Shown one piece after another: positions 60,081 through 64,000 of a DNA stretch of 64,000 nucleotides. This DNA comes from Phaeotremella fagi (lineage: Eukaryota > Basidiomycota > Tremellomycetes > Tremellales > Phaeotremellaceae): positions 310,001-374,000 of the forward strand of contig BCHU01000002.1 in the NCBI GenBank assembly GCA_001599715.1, given 5' to 3'. The number at the start of each line of letters is the position of its first letter. Position 1 is the first letter of the stretch. The notes below the pieces were generated by a model, which saw nothing but the letters and a program-made list of their open reading frames with translations, ran no database searches and was not told where the DNA came from. Made by a program: the position numbers and the translations under genes.

Positions 60081-63000
60081 CTAAATACCTAAATTCGCCA
60101 ATCGTCTCAAAACATTCCCACCACTGAGATTCGTACCATTAGGTTCGACGATTTTACTTCTTTCGAATAATCCCTAAAAGCAAGCATCCCATCAGCTCTA
60201 TTTTCGCGAAGAATTTTAAATCCAACTTACATCCTCGTGTTCTATGATAGGGGTATCTTCGATTAACTGTCTGAAAGCGACTGAAGCGGTTCCTTGAACT
60301 ACAGGACCGAGGTTTTGACATTGATTAATGATCGACAGGATTTCGTGGAATTTCGAGAATTTATCCCATTGGATTAAACCGTCGTCTTTCCTTACATCTG
60401 TTGATCTGACTAGTTGGAGTTTACTAACCAGACTGAGGACGGTTGAGCTGGTTCGACGTCAACGGTTTTGAACAAGTTAAAGGGAGAAGTAGTAGATGGT
60501 CAACGTACAGTAAAGGAATCGCCGGTCTTCCATGGGTCAGATCAGCCTGTAAAGCCCTTCTATAATGTATATAACCGCCCTTAGGATCCATAAGTTTACA
60601 ATGACTCTGAAAATCCTTTTCGATCCCCGGTGTAACCTTGATCAAAGCGTGCGTCTGCCCAAGTCGATGAATCGAAGTTTCCTTCATCCCGCAAATAAAC
60701 GCGAACAACGTATCGTAATTGTTCAATCGACGTAGTTGGTGCGCGATCAACATGAATGATTCGTACACTCGTGCACGATGTTTCGGTTTTTGATTCGCTA
60801 GAATCATCGTTGATACCCTAAAGCAGTATCAATTCATTTGATCGGATAATGTGGTATGCAATTATACGTACCATCTCGATAAATGATTGAAAAACATGAT
60901 AGATCTCCCAACAGGTCCATCAGTCTCTTTACCGAAATCATGACGAAAGACGTCTCTAGGCTAAAAAAAAGATTCGTCAATTCCCTGTTCAAAATCAAGA
61001 CCCACCCGAATAACACTGAACAAACTCCAAGTCATCCTAGTCAACTCAGTAGCGAAATACCTAGGATCATAATTCAAAACACATTGAACCGGTTGATTCC
61101 ATCTTGAACTCCCCATCCCACCCAAACTGAGATTCCCACTGAACTCATCCGAATGAGTCGATTTGCTTCCATCACTATTCGTCCGACCACCGGTAAGTGG
61201 TGGATGGTTGTGGTTATCGATGAATATCCTAGCGTCTGATCCGGAACCACTTCTTTTCCTGTTGTTCTCTAGTTCCATTGATGAGAGTGACGTCGAAGAT
61301 TTATGTTGCAGTTGACTAGCTGGTCCTGGACTATCTAGATCTTTCTCGTTGTCGAATTCATACAACACTTCGGTGGTGATTACTAATTCAGTCGTTGAAT
61401 TACTTGATTTAAGAGATTCGTTGAGACCAGAAACGTTGGATTTGATTGACCAAGATTTGTCTAGATCTTCAATAACTGATAACTCCATTTCGATATCGAC
61501 CAATTCAACAGTTAAATGAGCCATGAACGCGTGTCTCAAAATTATTGACATCAATTCACGAAATATCGAAGCCGTGTTACCGGATTGTAGATCTCCTGGA
61601 TATTTAGTTGTCCAATCTATTAAACCTCCCGTCATCCTATAGTCGATTTAGCACATCTTCATCTAGGATTCAACGACTGAACTTACTTCTGTAATGCCCA
61701 ATGACGAACGTCTTTACTCAAAGCATAAGTCTCAACTTCCTTGAACCTGTGTAAAAATTCGTTCATGAGTTCCGAAGGTTCACAGAATCGACGATAAGTC
61801 AAGAAGAAAGCGTGGACAAAGGTTTCATCTAGAGTAGAAGTCAGTTTATCTCAATTCAAACGAAGGTTTACGATGATGTAACTGACCCTGGGTAGAGATC
61901 AAAGCGGTGAAAAGTCTATTAAACAGATCAGGCAAACTAGCATAAGGTGGTGGTTCACTAATAAAAAGTCAGTCAGCAACAATCACCAACCAAAAGGAAT
62001 CCAAACTGACATTTTAACCACACCCCCCAAACCTTCATTTTCCTTATCCACCCCAACATTCTCCTTAACTTCACCAACAGCGTTAACACCCTCCCCCTCC
62101 TGAAGAGGCCTTTTCATCATCCACTGTAAACTCGAACTACTAGATTGGGTACTTGAATTCCCGTCTGCCAAAACACCGACACGAGGTGGTTTACCGTGTC
62201 TCCACATGACCTGTGAGCCGGTTGAAGTGTCTGAATCAGCTGAATTGGGGACATCAGGTAATTGAGATATCAGATTTGAGATGACGGATTCCGTTGCTTC
62301 CGGTGTATCAGGAACGATCGTCTGTGCAGCAGACGCTTTACGTTGTTGTCGTCCTTCTCATACCATCAGCTTCTAATTTGAAGTAGAAAGAGAAGAAAAC
62401 TCACGTTGTCTTTGTTCTAATTTGAATAATAACCATCGCAGTCCATTTCTTATTTTTAGTTTACCATCACTATCGACTATCGTAGATTCTATCAATCCAA
62501 CATTGAAAGGTTCACTAATAGAGTTTCCAAACGCAGCATCAACCTCCAATTTAGCACCAGGATCAGATTTAGTAGCGAAAAGTATCATAGGTATACCAGT
62601 AGGTGACAGAATATCTTTCAATTATGTCAGTCATATCCGTTGATTCAACTCACGTAAAACTTCTTTAATCCCAACAAGTGAATTCTTATCCGTAGCGTCA
62701 TAACACAAAATCACCCCTGAGACTGGTGCGATGAAATTTGGCCATAGATCTTCGGGTTCTTTACATGATAAATTGAGTGATTGGATGTTGATCTCCAAGA
62801 ATTCAACTTTACATGGATGACGAAGATTACCGCCCGGTTGGATTTGAGAGAAACAAGATGAAACTGATAAAGATTATCAATATCAAATTTATCATGGACG
62901 TGTGCATCACCTTACCCCTCTGTCCACCTGAATCTATTGAAACGGGTGAAGAAACTCCCCAAACTTTTGTTGATCTCTTGATGATCGTTGATTTACCTAC

Positions 63001-63983
63001 ACCAGCCTGACCAATGACAGCAATAACGAATTCAGAGTTGGTGGTCGAAGATATCTATATACGTTCAACCACTCTTCCATGCAATTCGGAGAATCGCTCA
63101 AGAAACTTACAGATCCGATCGCACTCGTACTAGCAATAGAACTTTGATCAACCTCACCGACAGTATTCAAAGTCGATCTAGGTTCAGAGAATTCACGAGC
63201 CAAAGTCGAACGTCTAGTTCGTAAACCCAAACCAATATTCCCAGTTGTCGTCGGCCCACTGGCTCCAGAACCACTCCCACCACCCACGCCAGAGATAGTC
63301 GGGAAATGAGGACTCAACGGTGAAGTTGAATTCGTAGAACTACTCGACCCAGTATCTGACATTGTTGAACGTATCTTCCTCATAGCTTCTGAATCGATTG
63401 AAGATAATTTGATACGAGCTGATTCGAACGCCGATTGAACTTGAACTTTATCTGAAGCTGAGGATGAGGTTGATGCTATTGGTATTGTAGGTAGAGATTT
63501 TTTATTTAGATTTTTCGTATCTTCTTCCGAGAACGATCTTTTTATTATACTGCTAGAATGCGAATTCGATCCCGAGGTAGAAGATGATGTTGGAGTCGAA
63601 CTGGTTCCTATCCCAGGTGAAGGTATATCCGAAACATCTAGTCCAGATTTTGGATTCAAACTGGAAATAAAATTTGAATCTACATTTTCACCTTTCGATT
63701 TAACGGGATGATCAGTCATGATCGAAACAGAACCAAAATCTTTCTGACCAGCAGAAATCGTTACTGATCTTTGTCGATTGATGGTGATATTTCGTTTAGT
63801 AGGTGATCCGTGACCTAAAGACGCTGTAGCTGGACTAGGTTTGTTTGAAGGATTAATTGAATTTGAGATGGTGAGAAATGAAGAGGGTGGACTTGAAGGT
63901 GAACGCTTGATTTGTTTGTTGAGATCGATATTGATATTTGATTTGGATAGTGTTATTGATGCTGGTAACGTATTAATTGACAT
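60081..63983 (-). CDS. RasGEF protein with N-terminal Ras-like P-loop domain
   Basis: Twelve exons (63111-63983, 62916-63054, 62654-62863, 62405-62614, 62011-62353, 61887-61957, 61687-61828, 61006-61636, 60872-60960, 60509-60817, 60231-60447, 60081-60173), 1108 residues. Residues 1-291 are Ser-rich disorder. A GTPase-like domain follows: FVIAVIGQAGVGKSTIIKRS (P-loop), VSGVILCYDATDKNSL, and ILFATKSDPGAKLEV in place of the NKxD motif; no DxxG is visible. After a linker come the RasGEF-N block (QDETFVHAFFLTYRRFCEPS) and the CDC25 domain: VQCVLNYDPRYFATELTRMT, SIMFFNHLSRWVSTMILANQ, RLNNYDTLFAFICGM, GGYIHYRRAL, PAIPLLSTVLSLV, DDGLIQWDKFSKFHEIL. It should activate a Ras-family GTPase; the P-loop domain may regulate it. 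Confidence 0.88.
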
Positions 63984-64000
63984 AACTCAGTCCTTGAGGT

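Noticed and set aside
60448..60508. Later acceptor (GGTTAG) in the RasGEF catalytic domain
   Set aside because: It would remove STVLSLV from the expected PAIPLL...SKLQ segment; the earlier CCAG keeps frame and family pattern.

Overview
The window is fungal nuclear DNA, most likely from a Tremellomycete (Cryptococcus/Kwoniella/Tremella-like basidiomycete). Three things point there. Genes carry many introns of about 43-65 nt with GTAAGT/GTGAGT-type donors and CTGAC/CTAAC-like branch points. Intergenic spaces are short. The housekeeping proteins read like basidiomycete orthologues. Genus is a guess. Exons were assembled by hand: for every gene called intact the coding lengths sum to a multiple of three and conserved motifs are rebuilt across junctions. 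A 100-N gap (7125-7224) lies inside a coding repeat.

Layout. 1-970: C-terminal end of a gene entering from the left (possibly TRAPPC13-like). 1251-9689: an accessory block of six small genes. Three of them (2532-3993, 4622-5401, 6396-7812) are tandem relatives with similar flanks, identical intron phase and tiny last exons; two carry repeats resembling HET-s/RHIM-type amyloid motifs. 10220-17983 (minus): mitochondrial citrate synthase, Pelota/Dom34, an old-yellow-enzyme flavin oxidoreductase and an unknown disordered protein. 18304-23570 (minus): a five-member array of intronless paralogues of unknown function, two of them frame-broken. 24492-26301: one intact small gene and a broken copy.

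27208-40082 is mostly conserved: RPN11, a VAMP7-type R-SNARE, SPT2, a NAPE-PLD-like metallo-beta-lactamase, seipin, PEX11 and an RMND1/DUF155 protein. 40211-42082 (minus) holds two small secreted cysteine proteins; in the larger one each C...C repeat sits on its own phase-2 exon behind a Kex2-like KR. LEU1 follows, then an acidic disordered protein. 47440-52467 (minus) interleaves two small families: three genes with a YIG...CxC signature and two MSNISR genes ending in a PPxY tail.

The right end is conserved again: KAPA synthase (bioF, with a PTS1-like ARL end), a Mep1/Mep3-type ammonium transporter whose frame requires a 2-nt micro-exon, VPS36, and a large protein joining a Ras-like P-loop domain to a RasGEF domain. 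There is no operon logic. Housekeeping genes alternate with fast-evolving, lineage-restricted tandem families, and the most novel material lies in those families (amyloid-like repeats, exon-repeat secreted protein, five-paralogue array, YIG/CxC family) plus the micro-exon.
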